From the NCBI GenBank assembly GCA_018697195.1, contig CM031879.1:26595660-26659659 (forward strand): a DNA stretch of 64,000 bases, written 5' to 3'. The stretch comes from Certhia americana (lineage: Eukaryota; Chordata; Aves; Passeriformes; Certhiidae). Under the pieces are notes generated by a model. The model was given only the letters and a program-made list of their open reading frames with translations, was not told the DNA's origin and searched no databases. Positions 1 through 13,085 of this stretch are shown piece after piece (within the stretch, counting starts at the first letter, position 1; the number at the start of each line of letters is the position of its first letter). Position numbers and translations under genes: made by a program.

Positions 1-2224
1 CAAAAGTATTGTTTTATTATGAATTTATTGTAAACATGAGTTTTAAATAATTTGAAACAGGAGGCCCTTTTCTGGATGTATACAGTACAGAAAGGAGGAT
101 GATTCATAGGAAGGGAGAACCAGATAAACAGCAAGTGTTAGGGTATCTGTCACATGCACTACACAAACATTCCCTTGCACAGCAGTCACAGCAGTGCTGT
201 GAGTTACAGGAGAAAGAAGTAGATGGTATCTTATCTTCAAATTTTAGTTTACAGCTCAGCACTGATGACAGGAATTCTCTTTGCTTAAACGGATGAGCCA
301 ATAAAAATATATGTCCTCTGTTATTCAAAGACTATCTATTGCAGCTAGATAGTGTAATTTATTGATAAGAAGAAAAAGTCTCTGATGGGAAAAACTCCTC
401 TGTTGCTCTATTTGGGAAAGAGCAGTAGGAAGACGTCACTAGTTAAGCAAAGGTACAGTTCTGTTGACTTCAGCACAAGCTCCCTCATGCCTCTGTCAGA
501 CCATTTTTGTTGTGACTTGATGGTGCTGAGACACCTCTCATCAGCTATTCCAAGGACTTCTCCTTGTAATCCTGCACACACACCTCCTCTTTCTGCACAT
601 CCATTTTCTTTATGTAAGCAGTTTTTGTAGGAGCAATGGGGGCAGAAAGGAGGAGGTAAGCCAGCATAGAGCAGCATGTCTTTCATCTTTTGGGATACAG
701 CCTTGTCAGGAAACAGTGGGGAGATGTACCATGCCAAGAGGCCCACTGGAGCAATCTCATTTTAGGGAGAAATTGTGCCTCTCTACTTCCTTGGTATGAA
801 GTGGCGGCATAGAGGTTTCCCTTCCCCTGATCCTTAGGGCAGCCCAGCCTGTCTGCTGCCTACCATGCACAGCTGATTTTCCACTTGCACACCTGTTCCA
901 AGGGCAGGCTAAGTAAGCTGCCCTGAGCCCCTGAAGGCTTCTAATAGGGACAGCACAAAGGGCTCTTTTTCCAAATATCTCCATCCGAAAGACAGGAGCA
1001 CAGTCTCTATTTCTGAATATCTCATTGGAATCCTTTTTCAATTCACCTCAAAATCAAGAAGCCCAGACTTGCTCCCAACAAAACCCATGGCAATCCCTAT
1101 GATAATAAAGTGAAAAGAGCATTCCCTAAACAGGTGTCCATTTTCATTTCCAAAAGGAAAGGTAAAGACTGCCTTTGACAGTTTTTCAACTAAAACTAAT
1201 ACTCACTTCAGCTTATGTCTGAATGATTTAGAATACAGCAACATCCCTTTGCTCTATTGTAGTCAGACATTCAAGATCCCAGCAAAATATTTATTTTGGA
1301 GAGTCTCTATATCCAATTCCTCTTTTTATCAATAGAAAAATATTTACAGAGGTCAGGCTGCCAACTTTGCCAGACAGACGCCCTTTGCATTCAAGAGAAA
1401 ACATGATTCATCGTAAGATTAGGATTTCAGCTGCAAATTAAAACTTTTCTTTGATAGACTGAAAGAGACAAGTCAATAAAGGAAAATTCTTGATAGTTGG
1501 AAAGGAATGTCTTCTTTGAGACTGCCAATATTCAGTTCTGATCATTAATATCTTAACTGATGGATGAAATTTTTTCTATCTTTATCTAATTATATCCCAG
1601 AGGCAACGTTTAAAAGAAATGGAAAAATAGCTGTAAACAACTGTGCCGTATGAAGGCGTCAGCTTCTTTTTGTTATCTCTTTGAGACCATGAGTGTCTTA
1701 TAATGTATTTGTGCAGCACACAGGACAAAAGTACTCTGACCCAAACCTGTGATTATCTAGATATTGTATATATTTGGTGTAAAGCACAGTAAGGAAAATA
1801 GCAACAAAGAAAAAAATCAGAGATAAACTTACAGACTTATGGCTCGTTAATTTGCAGTGCACCATCATATCACATGTTTGAAAATAGACTTACTCTACTA
1901 GCCACGGTGTGTGACACAGTAGGAAAAATAACCTCTATCCTGGAAGAAAAAAATCAGAAGGTTTATTGAACCTTGTTTTCCAGAGCTGCTACTCATGGTC
2001 TTTACTGCAGATATCCCACAAAGTTATTTCTTGACACTCATTGAAAATATGTAATATATTTTTCATCAGGTACTCTTTTAATGATGATTAAATATCACAA
2101 TCCTACCTTTCTACTAATTGTAATGGCCTTGTTATTCTTGGTTTTGCCTGACTGTGATTTCAAACTAATGATCATTAGTAACAATAACAGTCCTCTACCC
2201 TTTTATCATGCCCTACATCTGCAG

Positions 2225-2365
2225 GACTCTGTGTTAAGCACTACTATGTGCATTATACCAACGCTTATAATGAGTCACAGAGGTTAATTAACTTAATAAA
2301 GATCTTAAGGCACGTCAGAGGCAGAATCAGGAATAAGTAAAGTCAACCCTGAGCTCTGATCTCTC
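2225..2365 (+). repeat. MIR-like SINE fragment (ancient)
   Basis: The stretch has, in order, pieces resembling the MIR consensus: a segment like 'aagcactactatgtgc', then 'cacagaggttaattaactt' (compare the MIR core around 'cagagaggttaagtaactt'), then a 'gtcagaggcagaatcagga' segment like the conserved 'gtggcagagccgggat' part, ending near a 'ctctgatctct' tail. It is strongly diverged with indels, as expected for a copy older than the amniote radiation. I matched it from memory, so family assignment is tentative. Confidence 0.5.
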
Positions 2366-5300
2366 TGGCCTTGACAATGTGACAGTTGTTACTAAAGGGT
2401 TAGACAGACGGCAAAATGCTATTAATCTGTACAAACTGGACTTCTCTAGGAACAGATTATGTGTGTGGGAAGGAAAGGAGGGAATCACTCTGTTGCTGAA
2501 ATAAAGCTGAAAGTGGGACTAATGTAAAGAAAAGCTCCTACTTGTCTGAATCACACTGCTGGAAGGCACTGGGTATTGCAGACAGTAGTATTTGTTAAGG
2601 AGTCTCAGGATGTCATGTTCACAAAACCAGCCTGAAGACAGATGTACTGAAATTCAGTTCCCAAACAGTACAAAATCAGATTTCAATGTCATTTTGCTAA
2701 CCTCACTGAAGGTCCTCAATTGAGAACCTGGGAATAGGGCAGCTCTTAATATGCAGGCTGCCAAAAGATCCTGTTCATCTAACCTTTGCCTCAGAGGAGA
2801 TTGCCACTTTCAGACCCTGTCCTAGTCAGCAGTGAATCAATGCTTGCTCAAACATAAAGCTGGATAAATTTTGGTGTTATAGAGAGCAAGAAACTTGGAA
2901 ACTTTTAAGTCTGATTACTACAGAAAAAAGGTATTTTCTGTGTCTCTCCTCTTCCCAACCACCATGCTGCTTTATTTTAATGTGAGAATGTTTTAGAGAA
3001 GCTGTTAATGCTGCTTCAGATTCTCATGGGATGGAATCAGTGAATTTAAAGTGGCATTTTATGCTGATGGCATATTAATATGTATGATCTAGGAAGGACT
3101 TCAGCTTTCACTACAGTCTGAATCACTACTAATTTTGGAAAATTTTCTGGCCTTAAAATGAGATGTAACAAATTTCAAACTCTGCTTCTGCATATACAAG
3201 ATAACACACTTGCCATCTGAGTTTTCCTTGTAAGCGAAATGTTAAGTTGTCCCAAATCTCAGCTTATGTGCTGTCTGTTTCTTTTTAAAAGAGAAAATCA
3301 TGATAGCAAAATATAGAATTAATATAGAACATCTTGCTGTGCTTTGATCCATTTTAAAACATAACCAAGGGTCAAATCCAGATTTTTTCAGTTAGGTAGG
3401 GAGCCTCTTAGAACTTAATATCAGAGTCTTATACTAAATTATATGTTATTGATCTGAATCTTTGGTGATACAAGCAGAATCTGATGATCCATAATACAGC
3501 TCAAGCATGAAGGGTGGAAACACCCTAAAGTACATCTGAGTGGGCTGAAGAGGATAATATTAATAGGTATGAAGAAAAAGCATGTTCATCCTTTCTAAAA
3601 GCGCACCTGATTTGGATCTGTTTATTTCCTGTTGATGTCACTGAAGCATCTTGCTGCTCAGCATTTCTAAAACTCAGGCTTCTTTTTTGAAAACCTTTAT
3701 AGGTTAAAAAAATGGCGATGTGATAATACAGCAGGTAGGATCTGTATTAGCACTGTAACAAAACACAGCATAACAAGACTATCAGTCTGTACATGTCAGT
3801 CCTCAGTGCAGCATAAGTTAGTCATTAGAAAGTTGCATTAGTACACCAGAATTAATATTCAGGAGACCCTGATGATAGACAGTTTAGGAAAAATGTAGAT
3901 TTAATTTGTCCAAATATGCTTTAATGATGGCATCTCTGATCTTTCAGGTCTATGTCTCTTAAAAAGAAGAATAGATATTGTTGGTCAAACTCAAAGTACT
4001 TCTAAAATGTTTTCAAGCATCAGAAAGTTATTTCTCTCTTTCCTTTCCACTTTTGGGCTCATTAGAATAAAACTATTAAACCATGAAGTTGAAAATTTCT
4101 AATTCAGCACTTGACATTTCCAGAAACAAAATACATCCACTTCATTTGAGACCATTCTTCCAGGAGAGGTTCAGCTAAACTGCACTCCCTCAAGTACTAA
4201 GATAAACAGGCACAACATCTTTACTGTGGCTCTTCCTGTACAGACTGTTTCTTAGTTTGGTCTCTTAAGAAAAGATGTGGCATTGGCCTTACCTGCGTGT
4301 ATGCCTGCCTGTTTGGATATCCTCATTAATTATGTTTAAACTCCTAATTTCTTTCAACCACATCTTGCATATGCGTAGGAGTCAGAAATATCCTAGAAGT
4401 TAAATAAAACCTGGCAAACTGCTAGAGGAGAAAGCCCTTCCCCTGGGTCTTCCCACCAAAGGACACAACAACATGAACTTCACTGTTACTGAACATCAGA
4501 AAAACCAGACACCATCCATAACTCTTGGGAAAACCACGTTCATCTGTTCTGCCAAATCTTCTGCCAATCTTTTGTCAGCTTGGGGATGCCCTCCACCCAA
4601 AAGAACACTGGGAGGCCACATCTTTACTCTGACAGCTCCCAGGCAACACAGTAAAAGGCCAACAGTGGCCCTCTGCCTGGCTTGGGAATGAGAGACAGAA
4701 GGGAACAGGAAGCATGGAGGCATCAGTAATGGAGACTGATCCAAGCTCCCTGCAGTTCCTTTAGTGTTGCCCCTTGCAGGACAAAATAACCCAAAATACT
4801 GTAAAAACTCAACATCTCTCACAGGACGTCATGGTTTCCAGCCTTGCTGAGGGCAGACAGGGAGAACCTGTGTGAAATAACAACAGATCTCACACACCTA
4901 CAAGGAAACAAATCACAAACTGGAGCGATTTCTTTCTACTTTTAGTGATGGTGGTAAACAAGACCTTCTAATAGAAAGAATAATGCTCGAGATGTGTTTT
5001 TAGAGTAACTAGTGTCAAGGTGGTCTTCCACATAATACAAGTACAATAAATCCTATTTATAAGTTAAATAAAATACAAGCTATTGAGAGGATTTAAGTCT
5101 ATTTGTGAAATGAGCAATTTTATGTATTTTAATTCAGACTAATTAGTAAGTAATTACTGAAAGCATATCTTTAGGAAAACAGGACTCAGAAGAAAAATAA
5201 GGCTAAACATATCAAAAGCTGGAAAACCTACAAAATCCAAATTCATATTTTCTCCTTGCTCATAATATTTGCTTCAATATTATGCTGACATTTCTAAAGA

Positions 5301-7099
5301 TTAGCTACTCTAAATTATTACTTCATGTTATTTCTACTGTCAAATGTAAATACAAAACTTCAATGTTAAGTGTCTCACGGAGAAAATAAAATATGTCTAG
5401 GAATCATGTTTGCTAGTGCACAAAACTAATTATATGAGCAAATCTTTCCTTTTTAGCATTGCATTATTTGTGTTAATGTAAGCTGAATCTCAAAGGGACT
5501 GGCCTTGGGGTCAATTAAATATTTGGAGTATCACAGCTTTCATACTTGAGGAACACCAACAGAGCAAAGTGCTCCTTGGCTATTTCTGTTTAACCTATTT
5601 TGCACATGGAGGCAACAGGCAAGGAATTTAGGAAGATATTCTGCACTGCATAAGTTACAGTAGGTGTAACAAACAAATAGAACCTATAGAAGAATCAGAA
5701 GCATATTCTTATATCTTTTTTTTTGTACTGTATCATGTAAAAGTTTAACTCTGAAACAGTGCATGGATTCTCATATTCCCATGCACTGATTAGTGATTAC
5801 CACTGACTTCTTTCATTTTTGACTCGTTTTCTTTGACTTACTAATAGCTTTTTTCAACCTGTGTCATTTAAAAATGCATAAATAATCAAAATTCTCTGCA
5901 CACATTTCATAAGCTGTTCACCTGCTTTAGACTAAGACCAGCCACATTCTGGTGGCAATGATATTTAACTTTAATTTCAAAGGCTTAAATTCAGGTGTTT
6001 AAATAAAAGTTCTGAAAATCCTACCACAAAATTCCCACATTTATTTATCTTTAGTTTATTATAGTTCACTCTGAACTTTCCATATATGTTTTAAATGTTT
6101 TACTTCTCTCCCTTACCAGTTGATGTGCAAGTTAATACTGCAAACTCCTTAGGTAAAGGCAGTTGTCTAAAGGGTGTGCAATGTGACACTGGAAAGAGAC
6201 AGGCAAAAGGGCAGAAATACCCTGAACAATTTCTCTTACTTTGAACAGCTAGCAAAGCCTTCACTGAGACATGCTGACTTGGAAACTGAGGTTTTCCTTC
6301 TATCCCAGTTTGTGGTACCTTATTTTACTAATACTGAGCTGACTGTTTTTCCATCTTAGGTGTTTATGTCTTTTGCTTTGTGAAAAGGAAGCCCTAGGAG
6401 CAGCCACTAGGTGTTTGGTGTTTGATCAAGTCCTGCAAGGGCAAGAGGACTTAACTCTTTTCAGGAGGGACTGTCATCAGCAATGAGGTGATCCCTTTCC
6501 AATCCAGTCTGGGCTCTGTCATCTCATAAGAGCTTGGAACAGTGAGTGGCTCTTCTCAGTGACAGCAACTGATGAGACTATATAATGTGAAAAATTACAC
6601 TCTTAGACTTTCCCCCCCTGATTTAATGGGTGCTAAAATAGAGAGCTTTTTATATCTGCATACCCTTAGGGAGCAGCTCTGTGCCAAAAGGAGGAGTCTG
6701 CTGCAAGTAAGTGCATTGTGGGCTGGATCTCCAGAGACAACTTTAAAACCTATGACATCTGGAGATTGCAACAGTTGGACTGGGAAAGGCAAATGAGGTA
6801 GAAATGCCCAAGGCAAGGCTCTGATGCTCCTTTATGTTTATATCCACTGCTAGCACCTTTTGTTTGGGCTGCAGCCAGCCTCACAGTGTGCAGGGCAGTG
6901 CAGCAGTGCTGGCTGGGCAGGAGTGGGCAGCCAGCACAGCCTGGCTGTGGGAGTGTGGTACAAACCTGACAAGTATGAGGGCTTTACACACACAGGACCT
7001 GCTTTCCTTCAGCCTGGGTCTCACCTCTCCTTGCTCCTTCTCTTTTGCCATAGTTAAATACTAGCAAGTGGCTTATGTTTAACACTGAACAAGAGAGGG

Positions 7100-7116
7100 A
7101 AAAAAAAAAAAAAAAA
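7100..7116. repeat. A17 homopolymer
   Basis: Run of 17 A bases in the upstream region. No retroposed body is recognisable next to it. Confidence 0.95.
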
Positions 7117-7317
7117 GGTAGAGGGGAATAAAGACAAAGCATCATTTCAATCCCGAAACAAGTGTATTGATATAGGTCAAGTGCAGAGTCTTCTCTACCT
7201 GGGCATCCATTTTAGGAGATGGCTTTGCCTTGCTCATAGTCTCATAAAGAGAAAGAGAAGAGCAGTCCCAGTTCCCTGTTCTGACACATCCAGTTTATGT
7301 GAATAATTTTGACCCAG

Positions 7318-7400
7318 AATCTAATTATCTACCTCCTCATCCACAAAACAGGGGTAAGAACCATTTCCTCCTTCAAATTTGTTTACTATTAAAATGTTCT
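7318..7400 (-). repeat. MIR-like SINE fragment, antisense
   Basis: The stretch 'tcctcatccacaaaacaggg' followed by 'gtaagaacc' resembles the reverse complement of the MIR segment 'cctcatctgtaaaatgggg' plus the following 'ataat' part. A diverged 'tttgtttactattaaaatg' lies where MIR has its 'gttgtgaggattaaatg' segment. The copy is heavily mutated and the match is by eye. Confidence 0.45.
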
Positions 7401-8954
7401 GTTAAAAAAAGTGTATGGAAAAAACACCTTTAAGTGCTGATATCTTCCTTTGACATCGTAACAAGGACTTCAGTTGAAATGTAATACTGAAGAAAACCTC
7501 ATTCAGCTGCTGGAGGTGTCCAAAGCTGATAGCATAATTAATTTCTATCAGGTAAGTTCCTAAAAGGCTAAACAGGCATGCTGAGGAGCATTTGGCTTTT
7601 ATAACACTGGGCAGACTGACTCTCAGATCACACACAATCTCACTGCTCCTTGAATTCCTCTCTCTGCAAGGCTCAGACCACAGGGTGTGACTGCAGTGCA
7701 CACCTCCCAGGACAGGTACATCCTGGAAGGTGCTTTTATCCACCTGTTATGTTGGAAGGTGCATATTTCAATCCTGACTGTCCGAAGGTGCCCTAGTGAA
7801 GTATCTTTGTTAGCTACAGGCATTGTTCAGGGACTTCAGTCGGCTGCTGTAAATTCTGCAAGGTAGCATTAGCAGTAAGTGAAGTGAAAACCGAAAAGGA
7901 CCTATAAAAAATTTTAAAAATGGCCATTTAGTGGATGAAAGAGGTGGGTCAAAAATCTAGACCTCCCACTTACTGATTTTTAAGACTTGTTCTCATTTTT
8001 TTAGTGGCCAGAGCTGATTATTGATTCATTTGATGTCAAACATAGTTACACAAACATAGACATCATACTGTCTTTGTGCTGGTGAACAACATAGATTAAG
8101 AATATTTTCTGGATGTAATCTTCCTCACTGAACATGTGCAACTTAATTGAATTTTCTTTCCTTAATTGATGAGTGCAAACACTTTCTCAGGTTGCACCAA
8201 AAATCTGTATGCTTTCAGACTTGGACACTTCCTCAAACACTTTTACTGTGCTCAGTGATGAACTGTGGTACAGAAAAATTGCTTGCTGACTTAAAAATTG
8301 TAAAACTTCTGAGGTGATTCTCTTCAATAAAACATGAGTAATATGGTCTAACATTATGATTACAATCTTTTTTTTTGCCAAAGGGCAGTGACAAAAATTC
8401 TTTGCAGACTTCTGATGATAACTGATTTTAATAGCAAATGCTCAGATCTAAGTTCTTATCTCAGAGTGAAGTTGCTGAGTCTTCCTAGCTTTAGATTAGT
8501 TACAGCATTTTACTAGTGTGACTGGAAAAAGAACCTTCCTGTGAAATCCTACGGATGAATAATAGGCCAAAATTTTTATGAAAATGAGAGGGGAAATACA
8601 AAAATATATATTTTATTCCCACATATGTGAGTTCAAAGTTCACAGGATTTTCCCGTTTGACTTCAATGGAGCCTGGTGCCTTACAGTTACCTTCAGTATT
8701 TCAGAGCAGCAATTCTTACTTTCTTCTGATTTTTTTCATCAGAAAACTTGGAAACAGCTGTATAATTCATTCTTTAAAACCTAGATCCTCTTAGGATGAG
8801 AGAAGAACCATGGGCAGATATGACCCTCCATTTATAATAGAAATAGCTCTTCCTCCCATCTCTGATGATCAGGAGCAGCTGGATTTCTGTGCTGGTAAAG
8901 AATTCCTTCAGTGCAATTACTCCCACCAAAATCCTCCCTCAAAGTGTGTTTCTC

Positions 8955-8977
8955 TGTGTGTGTGTGTGTGTATGTGT
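8955..8977. repeat. (TG)n microsatellite, short
   Basis: About eight perfect TG units followed by an interrupted 'tatgtgt' tail. Ordinary dinucleotide repeat. Confidence 0.85.
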
Positions 8978-11559
8978 AGCTACCTGTGACTAGGAAGAAA
9001 ATGCTTTCTTATCTCAAATTACTTTTTCTGCCTTACCAATCAGAGCAAAAATGAATGTGTTAGAACTGTTGAAGACATGGACTGATCCAGAGACAAGGCA
9101 CATTTATTAAAATCCATGACTGGGTTCAGTCCCAGTGTGGTGCTATCACAGCTGTCCCCAGTGTTCATGAGAGCACTGCTGTTCCTGTGCTCCTCAGCCT
9201 CTCCCCATCTCCCTAAATCTGCATTTCCCTCTTTGACTACCTCAGTGAACCCATGACTGGAGTGGTTTTTGAAACCCAGAGCTGTGGGTGCTGACACTTT
9301 GGAGGAGCAAACAAAATTATAATTGTGTTGTCTCTTTAAGAATATTTTAGGACATTATGAGGATTGTGTTTGTTATTTCCTGACTACATCAGAACTAATA
9401 GGACTAATTGTAGGAATTATCCTTTGTAAGCACATTGGTAATATTTGCATGTATTTATCCATGTATATCCATTTCCATGGAGGTCTGGTATGCAGAAAGC
9501 TGTTATCTTTAGATGAGTTTAGTATACTTGTCCGTATTGCAGGTTCCTGCACTGGAAAATTGCTTCTGCTGTAGACCCAGTTGCCTGTGCTTCCATCTGT
9601 GCTGACATCATAGGAAAGAAAGATAATTTCTTAGTCCAGCACAAGCAAACAAAAAAAAAGGGCAATTGAGTTCCAGGCAACTGCCTGGAACTGTTTTGCC
9701 AGTGCACTGACATTTCACCAATGCTCAACGTTGGCCAGAAAGGAGAGTTGTTTTTTTCAAGTATGCCTACTGTAGGAATCCTTAACCATTGTTTAATTAA
9801 TCACCTAATCTAGAAGAAGGTGAAAGGCTCCAAGGCTCAAACCTGGCTACCTCATTCCTATGAGTGCATTTATACTGGTGAATAAAATGTGCCAGGGACT
9901 CCAGAAGGACTTACAGTCTTGCCCCTAAGCTTCCACCTCCCAAGGAGGGCAGCCACATCAAACTATCTCTTGGCCCTGCAGTACTAATGCTGTGTCCAGC
10001 TGTGGTTTGGGAGGCTGCTCACATGTCTCAGCCAAAACCATTTCAAGCATCACACAAACAGATTAACAGAAGCCATACCAGTTTAACAGATCATGAACCA
10101 GTGTCAGGGACTTTTCTCTGTCCTGTTTAATTTATGAATGAAGACATTACTGCCTATGCTTGGACCTGAAGTTCTGGGTCATGTATGATTAGGTTAAGAA
10201 GATACATTGGGACACTGGGAGACAGAAGATATAAACAAATAATGAGGTCAAGTTAATAGTTAAATTCAAAAATGGAGAGGAGGATACATTTTAAAATAAT
10301 TTTCTATAACATTCTGAGTGACACTGATTTGACACGATGAGCAAAGCAATTAAAATCAATGGATAGATGATTAAAACCAGTATGACTAGCACAATTAGTT
10401 ACTCAAAGTGTCTCATTACCTTTCTCATGTGAATGTGATTTTGATCTGCAAAAAATATTGGATTCTAGTGCATTGTCTTCAAGATGAGAGACTATCTGAT
10501 GGTGCAGTTAATTTGCTTATTTATTTCATGGCCATGGTAATCCAACAAGAACTGTGGGTTTCCATTTGTCAAGTCAGAAAGAGTAGATTGGTTATGCTTA
10601 TCAGTAATATTTGTGTCTGTAGATGTTCCATGAGGCATTGCCAATCTTTTGTTAAGTAAATCATAAGTGTACATAACAGATCTCCTGTCCCCAGATTCAG
10701 TTCTAGGGGCAGGTATGTGCAGAGTTTTCCTTCTTGCTTTGGGGAAAAAAAAAAAGTTTCTGCTCTATTGCCCACATGATGCCTTTTTAGTCATGGAAAA
10801 GAACCATTCTTTAGTGGGTCTCAAAGGTCCCCATGGCTTTCCCAGAGGGATGCTCCTGAGATTCAGAGTTCGAGGCAAAAATTGCAGAACTGCTGAGGAC
10901 ACACCCTGGATCTACCTCAAAAGTTCTCAGCCCAGAGAAGAAACCTGTGATCGAGCCTGGACAGACCAAAGCTGTCATCCTTTCTAAAAATGATGGAGTC
11001 TTATTCACATGTCAAGTACCCCGCTGAAGAAACCCCTCAGAGAGCTCCATCCCTCTCTGCTCTGGGAGGTTTTCCACAGGGCTGGGGGCAGCAATCTGGC
11101 CCTGTGTTTTCAATAGTGAAGTTATGTGGGGAATGTGTTAGGGGTTTCATGTTTCAGTGTATGTTGTGGGTTGTGCAGCAGTGAAGGGGTAGAATCCAGG
11201 CGGCTGTTGATCCTAACTATGCTTTTCCAGATTTTGCTGTGTTTTAGTTTTTCTTTAAATGAAAGTGTTGTTTATACATATGTTGTAGTTTAAGGGAGCT
11301 CAACAAGTAATTTTCTTATCCTGACTTATTTCCTTTATGGTATGGCAACAAAGAGAGCACTAGTACTAGAGATTTCAGGATTCTGTGCCCTGACAGATAT
11401 CCCAAAACGGGAGGAAAAGAGAGGAGGAAGCCTTTTTGGAGAGACATGAAACAAGCGTGCTCACACGTGCGCGTTATTTACCAGCATAAGTGTGCATCAG
11501 TCAGAGTCTGAGCGATTCGCTGTCCCGCAGCCTTTTAACTCCCTCCCTCCCTCTGCCAC

Positions 11560-13085
11560 CATAGTCCATCCCCGAGTGACCCGGCGGGGCACAGCTCTCC
11601 CGCCGGGACAGTGTCCGCACGGGGGAGGGCGCTGGGCCAGGGCCGAGCGGCTGCGCGTCCCCGCACCTCGGACCTCGCCCCGCCGCGCAGCGAGGATGCT
11701 CCGGCAGGGCGGAGGTGGTGCCGGGGCTGGGCGTGGGGCGGTAGCGCCGCAGAGAGGGAGCTAATGCGAGGGGGAGCCGCCGGGGTCTCCGTCTCAGCGC
11801 TGCCGCCCGCCTCCCCCGGCGCAGCCCCGCTCTCTGCCCGCCCCTCGCCGCCGCCCGCCGGGAGCGGCTCCAGCGGCGCCGGGGCCAGGCCGGGGTCGCG
11901 GTGCCGAAAGTTTGGCGGCGCCCTGCCGCGCCATGGGCTTCGACCCGTCGCGGTTCGCGGGGCCGGTGGCGGCGGAGCTGCAGTGCGGGCTGTGCGGACG
12001 GGTGCTGGAGGAGCCGCTGTCCACTCCGTGCGGGCACGTCTTCTGCGCCGGCTGCCTGCTGCCCTGGGCGGCGCGGCGCCGCCGCTGCCCGCTGCGCTGC
12101 CGGCCGCTGGCGGCCGCCGAGCTGCGCCCCGTCCTGCCCCTCCGCAGCCTCGTCCAGAAGCTGGAGGTCAAGTGCGACTACAGCCCGAGGGGCTGCGGCC
12201 GCACCGTGCGGCTGCGGGAGCTGCCCGCCCACCTCGCGGCGTGCCGCTACGGGCCGCCCGGCCCCGCCGAGCCGCAGCCCCGGGCCGGGCAGCCCTCCGG
12301 TAGCTCGGCGGGGCAGCCGCGGGCCAGCGGCGGGCACCGCTGCCTGCGGGCGCTGCGGGGCGGCGGCGCCCCGGAGCTGGGTCACGAGCTGAAGAGGGAG
12401 GCCCTGCGCTGGAGCAGGAGGGAGAAGTCGCTGCTGGCGCAGCTGTCGGCGCTGCAGAGCGAGGTGCAGCTGACGGCGCGGAGGTACCAGGCGAAGTTCG
12501 GCCAGTACATGAGCCACATCAGCAGCATCGCCCGGGACCTGGCGGGCAGCCAGCCCGGCAACAAGGTGAGTGCGGCGGCAGGGATCGCGGGACAGCGCGC
12601 CCTGCTCTGCGCCCCTCCAGCTGTGCTCTCCTCCAGCCTGGTTTTCCCGTGCCCGACCCGTGAACCACCGGCCGAGTGACGGGACTGGCGGTGTCCCGGG
12701 GGATGGCAGTCACCACCACCACAGTCCGGGGCCCAGCCCGATCCCGCTGCGCATTCCCCAGGCGGTGCGAGCCACCCCTGCCCGTCCCTCTTCTCTTTCT
12801 GGGAGATACAGCTGCCGGACCCTATTGCAAGATGAATCTTATTTTTACTGAATTTTGGTAACACCCCTACGCTTCTTGCCGATCCCTCTACCGGCTCCCT
12901 TCGGCAGGCGAAAGCTCCGGTGGTCCCAGTGGTGCGTGGCAAAGGCTGCGACCGAGCGCTTGCTCGGCCGGAGAGGATGGGGAACGGGTGGGAGGGGAGA
13001 TGGCTTTGCCCCTGGGCTGACAGCTGGCACACGGGTCCTGCTTCCTCCCATCAGGGTGTCCACATCAGGCCGCCCCGTCTCGCAG
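11560..13085. promoter_or_regulatory. PDZRN4: CpG island covering promoter and exon 1 of PDZRN4
   Basis: Base composition switches abruptly from AT-rich to very GC- and CpG-rich from about 11560, and the dense part continues through exon 1 into the start of intron 1, fading after about 13085. Two GC boxes (GGGCGG cores at 11707-11712 and 11736-11741) lie about 190-225 bases upstream of the ATG, and I see no TATA box near them. This fits a TATA-less CpG-island promoter, which is usual for developmental and neuronal genes. The transcription start cannot be placed from sequence; boundaries are estimates. Confidence 0.8.
11933..12565 (+). CDS. PDZRN4: PDZRN4 exon 1: RING finger, TRAF-type zinc finger, coiled coil (211 codons, partial gene)
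   Basis: First coding exon of PDZ domain-containing RING finger protein 4, a putative RING E3 ubiquitin ligase of the LNX/PDZRN family. The chosen start at 11933 has a strong context (gccgcgccATGg) and gives the family N-terminus M-G-F. A frame upstream of it is open only through a non-ATG codon. A RING finger occupies residues 18-56 with ligands Cys18, Cys21, Cys33, His35, Cys38, Cys41, Cys52 and Cys56. A TRAF/Sina-type zinc finger follows with Cys81, Cys88, His100 and Cys104. Residues about 106-145 are a Gly/Pro/Ala-rich linker. Residues about 150-200 are charged and Leu-rich with probable coiled-coil character, including 'REKSLLAQLSALQSEVQLTA'. The exon ends ...Asn-Lys at AAG|gtgagt, phase 0. 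The RING and coiled-coil wording favours PDZRN4 over PDZRN3 ('CLLPWA.RRRRCPL' and 'EVQLTARRYQ'). Codon use is extremely GC-rich, unlike exons 2 and 3, because it lies in the CpG island. Confidence 0.93.

Larger units (their letters stand above)
1..11559. other. Upstream non-coding region, no recognisable gene
   Basis: This is AT-rich DNA upstream of the PDZRN4 CpG island. Open frames are short (113 codons or fewer), overlap on both strands, and show no domain or motif I recognise. I found no convincing pair of splice sites around any of them. The stretch holds two decayed MIR-like fragments (about 2225-2365 and 7318-7400), a short TG repeat (8955-8977) and a 17-base A run (7100-7116). In mammals the gene on this side of PDZRN4 is CNTN1, but I see no CNTN1 exon here. 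Distal regulatory DNA or a lineage-specific non-coding transcript cannot be excluded from sequence alone. Confidence 0.6.

Noticed and set aside
408..746. 112-codon minus-strand frame with Cys-rich segment
   Set aside because: The Cys spacing does not form a zinc-finger or disulfide pattern I recognise, and an unrelated + strand frame overlaps it.
11611..12392. Long alternative + strand frames (230 and 163 codons) overlapping exon 1
   Set aside because: Low-complexity Arg/Ala/Gly translations of CpG-island DNA in the wrong frame relative to the conserved PDZRN4 exon.
11501..12517. 338-codon open frame on the minus strand across the CpG island
   Set aside because: It is antisense to exon 1, and its Arg/Ala/Pro-rich composition is what any GC-rich, stop-poor stretch gives. 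The + strand frame has zinc-finger ligands and splice sites, and this one has neither.
12566..12679. Continuation of the exon 1 frame to a stop at 12679
   Set aside because: The gtgagt donor after AAG at 12565 and the phase-0 match to exon 2 show this is intron sequence.
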